Position numbers and translations under genes: made by a program. Below, piece by piece: positions 44,249-54,600 of a DNA stretch of 64,000 nucleotides. The DNA comes from Salvia splendens. Its lineage: Eukaryota; Streptophyta; Magnoliopsida; Lamiales; Lamiaceae. Below the pieces are notes generated by a model. It was not told the origin of the DNA. It ran no database searches and was given only the letters and a program-made list of their open reading frames with translations. The DNA lies in NCBI RefSeq assembly GCF_004379255.2, contig NC_056049.1:24474063-24538062 (forward strand), read 5' to 3'. Numbering within the stretch: position 1 is the stretch's first letter; each line of letters opens with the position of its first letter.

Positions 44249-45505
44249 ATGGTGTTTGTGAGTTTATATTGGGATGAGAAAATTATTCAGCTCCCAGGTT
44301 TGGGTGTTGCTTATGATCCCCCTCGTGCAAAATCATTTATTATATTGAATGAAAAGATATCTTATTATCAGCTTGTTTCAATGATATGTGAAAAAATTGG
44401 AATTGAGTTGGATGCTTATACGATTGATTTAACATGGAGGCATCCTGTGGTTTTTAGTGGAGTGGTGAATTATATAGCTACACCAGTGGATGATAATTTG
44501 TTGGAGTATATGTTTGCTGAAAATCCACGTCAAATTGAACTTTTTATTGAATATACTCCTGTTACCACTGCCTTGCAATTTGAACCACCTATCACTCATC
44601 ATGATGTTGGAACGTCTAGGAGAGATGCTTATCCTAGTTTTGATGTCGGGACATCTAGGAGGGATGATGAATATCATAGCTTTGAATTCAACACATCTGG
44701 GAGGGATGTTGATGAACCAGTAGATGTACCAAATGTGACATTTGATGGTTATGATGGTTCAGATGGTTCTGATAATTGTGATGGTTCAGATGGTTCTGAT
44801 AATTGTGATGGTGCAGATGGTTCTGATAATTGTGATGGTGCAGATAATGTTGATGGTGCAAATGGTTCTGATTGTGATGGTTCCGATGGTTCTCAACCAA
44901 GTGATCTTGATTATAGTGCAGAATCATGTGAAGATTCTACAGACGACGAGACACTTGATATGATGGTTGAGAATTATGTACAACCATCTGTTCGTGGGGA
45001 GCAATCTGTTCCCGACTATGTGCCTGAAGGGTTACCATTTTTTCGATCATTACCATGTGAAGGCAGCCGAGGTTACTTTTCAGAAGACCATGGATTGGTT
45101 GAAGAAGATATGTGGTATTGGGATGAGGATAATCCGAGACATATAGATGTGAGAACAAAATTTGATAGCAAATTACAGTTGAAAACTGCTGTCACATTAT
45201 GGCATGTGGGAACAGGTCGGATGTATGAGGTTATGGATAGTAAATCAAGAAGATGGCATGCAGTTTGTAGGGACCCATTTGGTCCGAAAAGAAAATGCAG
45301 GGACCTTGGGCAACGCTACCCATGTAATTGGGAGGTTGAAGCAACGTTTAAGAAACGTGATGGTAGCTGGTCTATCAACTCATGGGTTGATCGTCATTGC
45401 TGTATGGGAGATCATGAAAAACACGTGCCAGTGTCTCGGCCTGTAACAAATAAAACATGCATATTTAATAACATACATACTTTTAAAATGAAACAACAAC
45501 TATAA
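44249..45505 (+). CDS. MULE transposase, N-terminal half only (418 aa, catalytic domain missing)
   Basis: The leader has a probable intron (donor TTAG|GTAATT near 44072, acceptor TTTTGCAG at 44243), placing the start at the ATG at 44249. Residues 1-110 resemble the PB1-like N-terminal domain of plant MULE transposases (SLYWDEKIIQLPG). Residues about 165-225 are an acidic DGSDNCDG-type repeat. Residues about 310-400 match the MuDR N-terminal domain (LKTAVTLWHVGTGRMYEV, RYPCNWEVEATFKKRDGSW, VDRHCCMGDHEKHVPVS). The frame then ends in unrelated AT-rich codons (NNIHTFKMKQQL). The DDE domain and SWIM finger that should follow are gone. It may still bind DNA; it cannot catalyse transposition. Confidence 0.8.
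   Translation: MVFVSLYWDEKIIQLPGLGVAYDPPRAKSFIILNEKISYYQLVSMICEKIGIELDAYTIDLTWRHPVVFSGVVNYIATPVDDNLLEYMFAENPRQIELFIEYTPVTTALQFEPPITHHDVGTSRRDAYPSFDVGTSRRDDEYHSFEFNTSGRDVDEPVDVPNVTFDGYDGSDGSDNCDGSDGSDNCDGADGSDNCDGADNVDGANGSDCDGSDGSQPSDLDYSAESCEDSTDDETLDMMVENYVQPSVRGEQSVPDYVPEGLPFFRSLPCEGSRGYFSEDHGLVEEDMWYWDEDNPRHIDVRTKFDSKLQLKTAVTLWHVGTGRMYEVMDSKSRRWHAVCRDPFGPKRKCRDLGQRYPCNWEVEATFKKRDGSWSINSWVDRHCCMGDHEKHVPVSRPVTNKTCIFNNIHTFKMKQQL
44751..44893 (+). repeat. Coding tandem repeat GGTTCTGATAATTGTGATGGT
   Basis: Units of about 27-30 bp encode repeating Asp-Gly-(Ser/Ala)-Asp-Asn-Cys. It is in frame within the transposase half and probably length-variable. Confidence 0.75.
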
Positions 45506-45520
45506 AAATACAATACTTAC

Positions 45521-47014
45521 TTGGAGTGTAGATGATGATGCAACAGTGTTCATCCCTACTTCTGGAAGCCTACCCGGCTGCGTGATATATGTAATGGTAA
45601 TTTTAAAATACCACTCCATGTATTGTCGAGTTCTCATCACCTGCACGTGGTCTGCAAGAGGCTCCATGTAATGATTAGTAACGAACTCCGACCTTCTCTC
45701 CCAATGTTGGATGTAGGCCTTGTTCTGCACAGCCCAGTTCGTCTTAGCCTTTCCACGACGATTGGTTTTGAAATGAGTTTCATTGAAACCCCAATCACAC
45801 AATTCCGGGATGAACGGCGTGCCTCCAAATTGTCTAACTACGCGCTCAGGCTCATGTGCTTCGACAATAGCCCAACAAACCATGTACGTCACAGATCTCC
45901 AACTGTTGTTCATCTCGAGGCAGGAGTCTGGCAATTGACGGTCCACGTAGGGCATCCAAATAAACTACAATAACAAGTTTACATTAAAAATACCCAAATA
46001 TATATCAAACATTATTCATTTTACCTGGCTATTTTGGAGTAATGATAACTGTTCACGATAATGTCGAACAGAATGTTTGGGGGCTCTGTTTATCATATAG
46101 GACCCAGTCCACCTACAATAAGAAAAGTTGTCAATTTAATATGTTGTCATTAAATACACAAAAGAGAGGAAACAACAAACTTACATTAATGCACATGGAG
46201 TGTTGTTTGTATGTATACGTGCCGATACAAAATCCGGTCTCAAAGTGGGCATTCTCACCCACACCCAAAGCTGTAGGAGCACTGTCGGACCTCCAATGTC
46301 TGTCCTTTTGCCCATGGACGCCTCACAAAGATTATGGTATAATGTAGCAAGTGCAGCACTCGCCCAACTAATCATAGAGGCGGCCTCTACATCTCGAAGT
46401 TGGGTCAACCACATGAGAGGTATCTTACACCCTGAGCCGTCGGGTAAGATCAACCCTCCCAATAGCACAAGCACAATCATACGTGCCCGTTGAATGTAGG
46501 CTTCGTCTTCGAGACCATCTTCTAACGGTTCAATCATCATCCTATGTATTAGCGCGGATGCCAAGATACCGTTTTCCTTCATCTCGTTTTGAAGGGGATA
46601 GAAGCCCAAGAGCTCTTCACATAAACCCCTCCACCCAGTTTCACAAAACCCATTTCCTGTGAAGGGTACTCCATCTACACGTAAAGCCCATAATACTTGA
46701 ATGTCTTGTAATGTAATGGTAGTTTCCCCTACGGGAAGATGGAATGTATGTGTCTCTGGCCTCCAACGCTCAACCAATGCTGTGATCAAAGCATGATCTA
46801 CATCCAGAGCCTTACCACAGAAAAGAACTCCACCTAAACCAAATCTACAGACATAATCAATCACGCGTCTGTGATGATTATCGATTTCCCAGAAATGTCC
46901 CTCAAAGCGCCGAATATTGAAAGAGGTTGTTTCCTCTCCTGCCCACGCCTTGCGTGATATATGACTGTGCTGATAATGCAATACAAAAGGATCTTCTGGT
47001 CCATATCGCGACAT
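45521..47014 (-). CDS. Plant mobile domain (PMD, MAIN/MAIL1-like) protein, 3 exons, 3' end missing
   Basis: Exons 47014-46185, 46112-46025 and 45964-45521 have GT-AG borders and consistent phases, giving 454 codons without a stop. The start (MSRYGPEDPFVLHYQHSH) follows a possible leader acceptor. Diagnostic PMD text includes FHLPVGETTITLQDIQVLWALRVDGVPFTG, the DYVCRFGL region, and FIWMPYVD in exon 3. The last donor (CAA|GTAAGT at 45521/45520) is good but no following exon exists: within 20 bases the sequence meets the transposase half. PMD proteins are known both as host factors (MAIN, MAIL1: silencing and genome stability) and as domains carried by MULE and gypsy elements. Here it is clearly inside the TIRs. 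Function in the element is unknown. Confidence 0.82.
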
Positions 47015-47039
47015 CCTAATATAATCAAAATTTAACATG

Positions 47040-47455
47040 TTTAATTATAAACCAAATTTTATAAAAAAAAATTAACTTAATAAATTCAACCAAATTCAAT
47101 AATTCAAAACCAAAATATCAACCATGTTCAACAAATCAACACCATATTCAACCATGTTCAATAATTCAACCAAATTCAATAATTCAAAACCAAATTCAAT
47201 AATTCAACAAAATATCAATCACATTCACCAAATTAACACCAAATTCAACAAAATAACACCAAATTCAACAAAGTAACACCTTATTCGACCGTGTTCAACA
47301 GTTCAACAAAACATCAACCAAATTGAATAATTCAACATCAAATACAACCAATTTCAAGATAAAATCAACCAAATTGAATAATTCAACACCAAATTCAACC
47401 AAATTCAACAAAATACTTTCTACCCCATGAACCCTAACTATTATACCCACCTAAA
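47040..47455. repeat. Degenerate AATTCAACCAAATTCAA repeat, probable PMD leader or promoter
   Basis: About 400 bp of irregular repeats of AACACCAAATTCAACAAA and AATAATTCAACCAAA words, just upstream of the PMD gene and inside the MULE. Non-coding; likely promoter, leader or leader intron. Confidence 0.65.
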
Positions 47456-47607
47456 ATATACCAATAAAAATCGAAAGTAAGGGTTGAAAGTTACCTGACA
47501 ACACTTCAAATTGGAATAGGAGAGCTAAATATCGGATTAGGCTTCGAATTTCACTGGTTGGGAAGAATTTCGCCGATTTTCGCTGCTGCTTCGCGTTTTG
47601 TGGTATG

Positions 47608-47878
47608 TTCTGCCTTCTGGACGGATTTTGTGAAGCAAGGGAGACACGCGAGAGCGTGTCGCGTCTTTTCTTTAAACACGCGAGAGGAAGACGCGTCTCT
47701 CCTTTAATACACGCGAGAGGAATATGCGTGTTTTATTTAAACACGCATTAGACTGATGCGTCTATACTTTTAAAACACGCGAGAGCATCTCGCGTCTTTC
47801 CTATGTCTGGAAACTTCTTTTTTCAGGGTACAAATGGCGGATAAATTTTGCCATGACGTCCTTTCTTGGAATTTTGCC
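47608..47878 (-). repeat. Right TIR of the MULE
   Basis: Inverted partner of 43681-43940, with blocks of ACACGCGAGAGNNNNNCGCGT. It differs from the left arm by point changes and block number. Confidence 0.8.
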
Positions 47879-48114
47879 CACCATATAGGTTGAGATTGAA
47901 GCTAAGACCAAAGTATATTAGTATGCCTTGAATATGTATAGTTGCCGCTAGCCGAACGGGGTCTTGATGATGGTATGATATATTTTTGTTTTAGGTCTTC
48001 GTTTTCGACGATCATGCTGTGCATGATATTACATGTGTTAGTCGGTCTCTCATCTGTGGTGCAAATGAAATGAAGTGCAACGAGCCGTATATATAGAGTT
48101 ATGAAAAAAATCAA

Positions 48115-48297
48115 AATGCTCTCGTCCGTCGGCACCCACAATAGTGGATTAGCAGACGGACGAGAGGATGAACATCCTCTCTTCCGTCTGACTCGTCCGT
48201 GGGGCGCTCACCGGTCACAATAGTGGACGAGCGCGACGGACGAGCAGTTCGCCGGTCGCTCGTCTGCGCGCTCGTCCACTATTGTGGATGCTCTTTG
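48115..48297. mobile_element. Tourist/Harbinger-type MITE fragment
   Basis: GC-rich for this region. The word CACAATAGTGGA(C/T) and its complement occur four times around CTCGTCCGTC repeats. The right end in reverse complement starts GAGCATCCACAATAGTGGAC, typical of Tourist-like MITEs. The left terminus is less clear and no target duplication was assigned. Confidence 0.45.
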
Positions 48298-48631
48298 GGT
48301 TCGCACCTCATATAAATAGTGGAAAAACTATATTTTGAGTACATGAAAGAGAGGGATCAAAATAGGTAGGAGACGCAATAGAAAGGAACTTTTTCTACCA
48401 ATCTCAGTCGTATTTTATTATTAAATGTATGCAATAACAATTATTTTTAGATATCTTTTAGTAATAGTTTTTGTACAAAGATCAATGGAATAGTTCTTAC
48501 GTTACAAACTCTCCGACCTATAAGAGTACTTCTTCCAACTCCATGGAGTAGTTGTGGTTTCTATGTTTTTTTTTGGAATTGCCAACAATATCCACTAACG
48601 GGCCCAATAACTATTCTTGCATTAATTTGTA

Positions 48632-48840
48632 TTGGGATGTTAATCGGGTCGGCCCAGCGAGTTTCGAGCCAACCCTACTCGAGTTATGGGTCAATCAGGT
48701 GTGGGTTAATCACGTTATATTTTTCGGGTTATAAAATTTCAACTTTGATCCTAAAAGCTCTGGTTTCGGATTAGTCCAGCGGATTAATCGGGTTGCTATC
48801 AATAAAATTAACATGCGATCAATCTCATACTGAATTAATT
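48632..48840. mobile_element. Diverged partial copy of the TAGGGATGTCAAT hAT family
   Basis: GGGATGTTAATCGGGTCGGCCCAGCGAGTTTCG to GATTAATCGGGTTGCTATC parallels the left 180 bp of the element at 29075. The right half and right terminus are missing. Confidence 0.6.
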
Positions 48841-49610
48841 TTAACATTACACCTAGATCTAGATGACCAGATCTCTTCGCTGTAGAATAATTACAATAAA
48901 TCCATATTTTGATTGATTTTGAAAATTGCGAGATAGTTTGGCATATTTTGAAAGTTATTATGACAAAAATACCCACTATACCCACTATTAAATACTCGTA
49001 TTGTCATTTTAGAACACCATTAAAAATCATTTTATTATTTTTATAAATTAACTTATTTTTCATAAACTCGTTCAGTTACTCCTACTCAAGGATATTTACA
49101 GTTATAGTACTAATTTTTTTCATCTATTTTTTATATACTCTTACTATAATAAGGTAGTTCAGTTGTATTTTTTCTAATTGTTCCAAACTAGTTGAATTAT
49201 TTTTTTTAGCAAAAAGTTTATCTTCTTATACCTACTTACTCTCTATTCATCTCTCTTATTTTTTTTTTTTTTTTTTTTTTTTTGCTTTGCTCTTTTCATT
49301 TTAATCTTATCATATTAATTTCTTAAATCTCACGTTCAAAATAAATGTCCATTTCTTATAAGCCGTAACGAGTATCATCGATTAGATATTCACTCATAGA
49401 CTAATGGAGTAGAACAAAATTGAATAGAAATAGAAACTTCTAACAAAGTTGATTGGTGTTTGAATATTGATGGCCGCTGCTTCCATATCCACTGAATAGT
49501 TATCCACAGGTTTACAGTTCAAACACTCATCTTCGGAAAGAAGAAAAAATTTCAAAAAACCATTTTCTCTCATACTGCATATCTCTTCTGCATAACCATG
49601 GATGGAGGTG

Positions 49611-49960
49611 TGTTACGATCCCCCTATATCTTAGGATTCCCCAAATATTTAGTTATCTTTTTATTCCCCATATCTTTTGATTCATAGTATATTTTCATAT
49701 CTTGTTTTCTTGTTCCCTAAGCTAGTATTCTAGTATTATAAATAGGGGTAGGTTGTTATCTTTTTATTCATTGAATGAAGAAATAATTTGCCCACATTAC
49801 TTGTGCAATACTCCTTATCAAACCTTGAAGACTGCCGACGGAGGAAGTTCTCCGCGCCAGCCACGAATTGAGCCACCGACCCCAACGTTCGGGGCGCCGG
49901 ATTGGTGTGTTGCGAGTGTAATCGCAGGATTTCTTTGTTAAGAGAATTGTGCTCTTAACA
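49611..49960 (+). repeat. 5' LTR of the gypsy-derived element
   Basis: 350 bp with TATA-like ATTATAAATAGGGG at about 49734-49747, the likely transcription start region. Confidence 0.92.
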
Positions 49961-50020
49961 ACTGGTGCTTTCATCGGTTCTCACCCTCCGCATCCATTCA
50001 CCCTAATTAGAGGCTTTGAG

Positions 50021-51403
50021 ATGCCAAATTTGGAAGACTCCTATACAACTAAGTTGTTTGATCGCATACATGCTGCGATTGACAAACTGGAGACCCGGTT
50101 GGACGCAACCAATCGACGCTTTGGCAAACTTCATGCGCCTCCCCTGCCGGAGCCACCGCCTCATCAGACTCCAAACCCGATGTACTCGCAGCGAACCCGC
50201 CGCTATCCACCCCACAGTCAATCGCGGCCTAGAACACCTCCATACACCTCTAGGCCGTCATCGTATTTCAGCCCAGATACGTACGGCCCGCAGCCGTATT
50301 CGTGTTCAGACTGGGAACAACCTGGAGTGCTCAGCGACTACTACGAGCCGCCGCACGCACGCTCTATTTCCAGCTGGTATTCCGCTCGGCAGAATGTCTA
50401 CCGGCCTCCGCGCAACGCCTTCACCTCTGGGGATCAGTTCGCGGAGCAGGAACGACCACTCCGACAGCCGCATTGCGCTCGCCAAAGCCCGAACTCGGGT
50501 TGGTCTTCGTCAGAATCGCACCAGCAGCCGTTTCTGCATGTGAAAAACCAGACTTGTTGGGATCTGCCCTCCCAAACGTCCGGTCGCCGTGTTGGAAAGA
50601 TTCGCGCTCCCCCGTTGCCAGAACATCAGCCACAGCTGACTCCGTCAGATCGTCAGCTACAGCAGCCAAGTACAACATCGACTATTGAGCTTCCTCCCTA
50701 CGCCGCACCGAGCCCTTGCCAGCCCTTGCTATCGATGTCCGTGAAAGCTCCATTATGCGCCTTTCCTCGTCAACCGCAAGCGGGTGTCTCAAGCTCAAGG
50801 AAAAAGGAGTGGAAAATTGATTCGCACGATGATGAAGAGAAGAGGGAAGAGAAGTTGATAGTACTTAGTAATGTGTGGAATCAAAAAGAGATAAGGAAAG
50901 AGAATGACTCTATTACCAAAAGAGAAGATGAGGTCAACAACACTTTTCTGAGGGTGATCGAGAAAGAGATGAAACCTGAAGCTCTTGATTCTAGTTTGGA
51001 GTCGAAAGAAAAGACTTTAAGTATGCATCCTGAAAAGCAGAGCAAAATCGAGAGGATGGAGAGTCTAAGCCTTGTTGAGGAGGACAAGGCTGCTTTTGAG
51101 ATACAAAAGTACAACCTTGAAGAGGAAATGGAAGAGAAGAGAATGTTATTTGAGGATGGGATTAGAGTCAAGACTGTAAAATTGGTTACGAAGAAGGCCG
51201 CAATCAGCAACACAAAGAAAATATTGAAAAAGAGAGGGCAGTCTTGTGCGTTTGATCCCGGAGGGACTCTTCGTGGTGTCGTGGTTTCCACCTTGAGGAC
51301 AAGGTGGATTTTAACCGTGGGGGAGTTGTTACGATCCCCCTATATCTTAGGATTCCCCAAATATTTAGTTATCTTTTTATTCCCCATATCTTTTGATTCA
51401 TAG
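50021..51403 (+). CDS. Element-encoded Gag-like/unknown protein, about 460 aa
   Basis: One uninterrupted frame fills the interior and ends within the 3' LTR. The N-terminus (LFDRIHAAIDKLETRLDATN) is a short coiled coil like those at the start of some gypsy Gags. A long Pro/Ser/Tyr/Arg-rich stretch follows (about residues 45-250). A charged Lys/Glu-rich coiled-coil part follows (about 260-420, REDEVNNTFLRVIEKEM). There is no zinc knuckle and no catalytic motif. Long intactness suggests either selection or youth. The real start could lie upstream, since the frame is open from the LTR end. Confidence 0.5.
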   Translation: MPNLEDSYTTKLFDRIHAAIDKLETRLDATNRRFGKLHAPPLPEPPPHQTPNPMYSQRTRRYPPHSQSRPRTPPYTSRPSSYFSPDTYGPQPYSCSDWEQPGVLSDYYEPPHARSISSWYSARQNVYRPPRNAFTSGDQFAEQERPLRQPHCARQSPNSGWSSSESHQQPFLHVKNQTCWDLPSQTSGRRVGKIRAPPLPEHQPQLTPSDRQLQQPSTTSTIELPPYAAPSPCQPLLSMSVKAPLCAFPRQPQAGVSSSRKKEWKIDSHDDEEKREEKLIVLSNVWNQKEIRKENDSITKREDEVNNTFLRVIEKEMKPEALDSSLESKEKTLSMHPEKQSKIERMESLSLVEEDKAAFEIQKYNLEEEMEEKRMLFEDGIRVKTVKLVTKKAAISNTKKILKKRGQSCAFDPGGTLRGVVVSTLRTRWILTVGELLRSPYILGFPKYLVIFLFPISFDS

Positions 51404-51676
51404 TATATTTTCATATCTTGTTTTCTTGTTCCCTAAGCTAGTATTCTAGTATTATAAATAGGGGTAGGTTGTTATCTTTTTATTCATTGAATGAAGAAAT
51501 AATTTGCCCACGTTACTTGTGCAATACTCCTTATCAAACCTTGAAGACTGCCGACGGAGGAAGTTCTCCGCGCCAGCCACGAATTGAGCCGCCGACCCCA
51601 ACGTTCGGGGCGCCGGATTGGTGTGTTGCGAGTGTAATCGCAGGATTTCTTTGTTAAGAGAATTGTGCTCTTAACA
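51327..51676 (+). repeat. 3' LTR of the gypsy-derived element
   Basis: 350 bp; differs from the 5' LTR at CCCACGTTAC (A to G) and GAGCCGCCGAC (A to G). About 0.6 percent divergence by eye. Confidence 0.92.
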
Positions 51677-54600
51677 AGGTGCTGCAGCCATTGAAGTTCT
51701 TCTCAAAAACCTCCTCAACGCTATAAAGGAAGAGTACTCTCTAATTCGAGATCTCGAGGAAGATGCCCAACAGCTGCAGAAGACAATGGAGATGATTCTA
51801 GGCCACTTGAGTGATGCACAAAAGAAATTCATCACACAAGATGCTGTCAAGAGCTGGCTGAGGGAGCTCGTAGCTCTGGCTTTCGATGCTGATAATGTCT
51901 TGGACGAACTCAGATACCATCGTCTCCACAAAGAAGTGAAGAAAATGATGGCAACCAAAGCCAAGGATAAGGTACTATCATTTTTCTCATCCTTTAATGG
52001 CATTTCACGCCGGCTTAATATGGCTCATACAATCAAACAAATCAATGCGGATTTTAAGTCTATGAACCAAAGGGCGAAAGATCTTGGCCTTCAAGATATA
52101 ATTCGTAAGGCACCTGCTGCGGTTGCTAATACTTCCACTGAGACGGATTCGTTGAGTCTTGATCAAATCTTTGTTGGAAGAGATGATGATGTACCTAAAC
52201 TAGTTCACATGCTCACCCACACCCACCCACAGGAAGAGAAACGGATGTTCTCCATCGTTGCTCTAGTTGGAATGGGGGGTATGGGGAAGACTACGTTGGC
52301 TAGGAAGGTCTTTAATCATGGAAGCGTAAAGGCTCGATTTGGATCACCTATTTGGGTTCATGTTTCTCAAACTTTTGATCCAATCAGTCTTTTCAAAAAA
52401 ATCCTTTCGGCATTGAGTTCAGATATTGGTCATGGAGTTGAGAGGGAACAAATCGTGAAAAGGCTTCAAGAAGCTCTCAAGAACAAAACTTATCTTCTTG
52501 TTCTTGATGATGTATGGAATGAAGATATTTCAAAATGGGAAGACTTTATAAAATCCATAATAGGAGCTACTTCTACCAAAGGAAATGGCATTATCATCAC
52601 CACCAGGAGTGAAAAAGTTGCATCAACTGTTGGCCCAATTCATGTTCATCATCTGAATGGCTTATCGGATGAAGATTGTTGGTCCATAATCAAAGCCAAA
52701 ACATTGGTTGGAAATGGAGAATTTCAGTCGGGATTCGAGATGATTGGAAGAAAGATTGCTAAGAGATGTCAGGGTTTGCCCTTAGCTGCCAATGTAGTCG
52801 GGGGAGTGCATTGCGGTAAGTCTGAAGAAGATTGGCGCATTATCAATGAAAAATGGCTTTCAGATGCTGAAGGAGGTCAAAATATCTGTGAAATATTGAA
52901 ATTAAGCTATGATCACCTCTCTTCACCGTCGCTCAAGAAGTGCTTCACGTTTTGTTCGGTTTTCCCCAAAGGTCGGAAAATTGAGAAACATGAGTTGATT
53001 GAGCTATGGATGGCAGAAGGCTTTCTTCAACCAAGCCGAAGAGATGACATGGAGTCTGTGGGCAACATGTTTTTTAGTGTGCTTCTACAAAACTCTTTGT
53101 TGCAAGTTGCGGAGAAAAATGATTATGGAAATGTTTCGGAGTGTGTGATGCATGATCTTGTGCATGATGTTGCATCTTCTGTCTTATCCAATAATGCAGA
53201 TGACAGTACCCCTGCTCGATACATGTTTCTGAAAAAAGAATCAAGTCCTATACCAAAAAATGTGGCCAAGCACTTGCGTACATTATTCTTGGAAGGTGGA
53301 ACTTCTTGTACTAAGTTCTCAGGCTTTGAATGTTTGCATAATCTTACTCTTTCTGGTGATTATGAAGAGATACCTGATTCAGTTAGGGGGTTGGTACATT
53401 TGAGAAATTTGAATATTTCAAATACAAAAATTGTAAAGTTGCCTAAATGGATTGGTGAACTCCATCTTTTGCAAACATTAAGAGTAAACATTTGGAGGTT
53501 AGAGAAACTGCCAAGTACGCTCAAGTACATGTTTAACTTAAGGCATCTTCATATCTATTCTGATACAAAGTTTCCAGCGGAGATTGGGAAATTAACTAGT
53601 CTCCAAACACTACCTTACTTCACAGTAGGCAAAGAGAAGGGATACCATATTGAAGAGCTCGGAAGTTTGGAGAATCTCAAAGGAATGCTAAAGATTGGTA
53701 ATCTGGAGATGGTGTGTGATAAGGAAGATGCTCTGAAAGCAAATATATCTCAGAAACCAAACTTATTTCATTTGGCGTTTCGATGGAGTGATTATAGAGA
53801 AGATGAAATAAATGATGAGAGTGTATTGGAAGGCCTCCAACCTCATGAAAATCTGAAGAAATTGAAAATTTCAAGATTCAGAGGCAAAAGGTTTCCAGCA
53901 TGGACTGAGAAGATGGAAGTACGTGATGGGCCTCGTGGCTCTTGGGTACCTCTTGCCAACTTGATTGAAATAAAACTGTCCGAGTGCTCAAAAATTGAGG
54001 AAATCCCATCGCTGGAGCACTTGCCTAATCTCAAGTCTCTTTCTTTGTACAGTTTGCGGAAGGTGAGGCTCATAAATACTTCGTTCAATCATTTAACATC
54101 ACTTAAAATAGAAGAGTTAGATATATTGGAATATCTGCCAGAAAGGATATTCTATAACAATCAGAATCTCTCATGTTTGGAAATATGCAACTGTGGTGTG
54201 TTGAGAGAATTACCAGATGGCTTGGACACCCTCAATTCTCTAGAGATTTTGAGAATTTGGTATTGTGAGAATCTGAAGTCGATTGGGAATCCTAGTGGTG
54301 GAGCACGGCAATCACAAGGGATCCTTCGTGAGCTGAGAATTACAGAATGCGGAGAGCTGATGGAATTGCCGTGTCAAATGCTAGAGCCGTGGGCCCCTAC
54401 AGTTGAGGATCTTGAATTGGAAGCTTTGGGGGGCCTAAAGAATCTACCAAGGCTAATTGACAGCCTTGCTAAATCATCTACTCGTCTTGCAATATTGACA
54501 ATCATAGGTGTTCCTAAATTGATGGCTGCTAGTATTGGTAGTGTTGAGAGTTGGGATCTTAGCAGCTTGAGAAGATTAGAGATAGATGTGAGTGTGGAAT

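Larger units (their letters stand above)
43681..47878. mobile_element. Mutator-like element (4.2 kb) carrying a MULE transposase half and a plant-mobile-domain gene
   Basis: Long inverted ends: left GGACGAAATTCCAAGAAAAC, then ATCCGCCATTTGTACCCCG; the right end mirrors them (in reverse complement GGGCAAAATTCCAAGAAAGG, then ATCCGCCATTTGTACCCTG). The TIRs extend about 250 bp inwards with tandem CTCTCGCGTGTTT blocks. The 9-bp target CACCATATA is duplicated at 43672-43680 and 47879-47887, the Mutator hallmark. Inside, a transposase N-terminal half (plus strand) converges on a PMD gene (minus strand). No DDE catalytic domain remains, so the element cannot move by itself. Confidence 0.88.
49611..51676 (+). 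mobile_element. Non-autonomous gypsy-derived LTR retroelement, 2.07 kb, TSD AGGTG
   Basis: LTRs at 49611-49960 and 51327-51676 (350 bp each) begin TGTTACG, end CTTAACA, and differ at two positions by eye. The 5-bp target AGGTG flanks both ends (49606-49610, 51677-51681). The primer site TGGTGCTTTCATCGG lies two bases after the 5' LTR, and a polypurine stretch (GTGGGGGAGT) precedes the 3' LTR. There is no RT, integrase or protease. Just before the 3' LTR another frame reads FHLEDKVDFNRGGVV, the typical tail of Ty3/gypsy polyproteins, so it is an internally deleted gypsy derivative. Recent insertion. Confidence 0.93.

Noticed and set aside
44688..44963. Asn/His-rich and Met/Val-rich frames over 44.7-44.9 kb
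   Set aside because: They are other-frame readings of the DGSDNC coding repeat of the transposase half.
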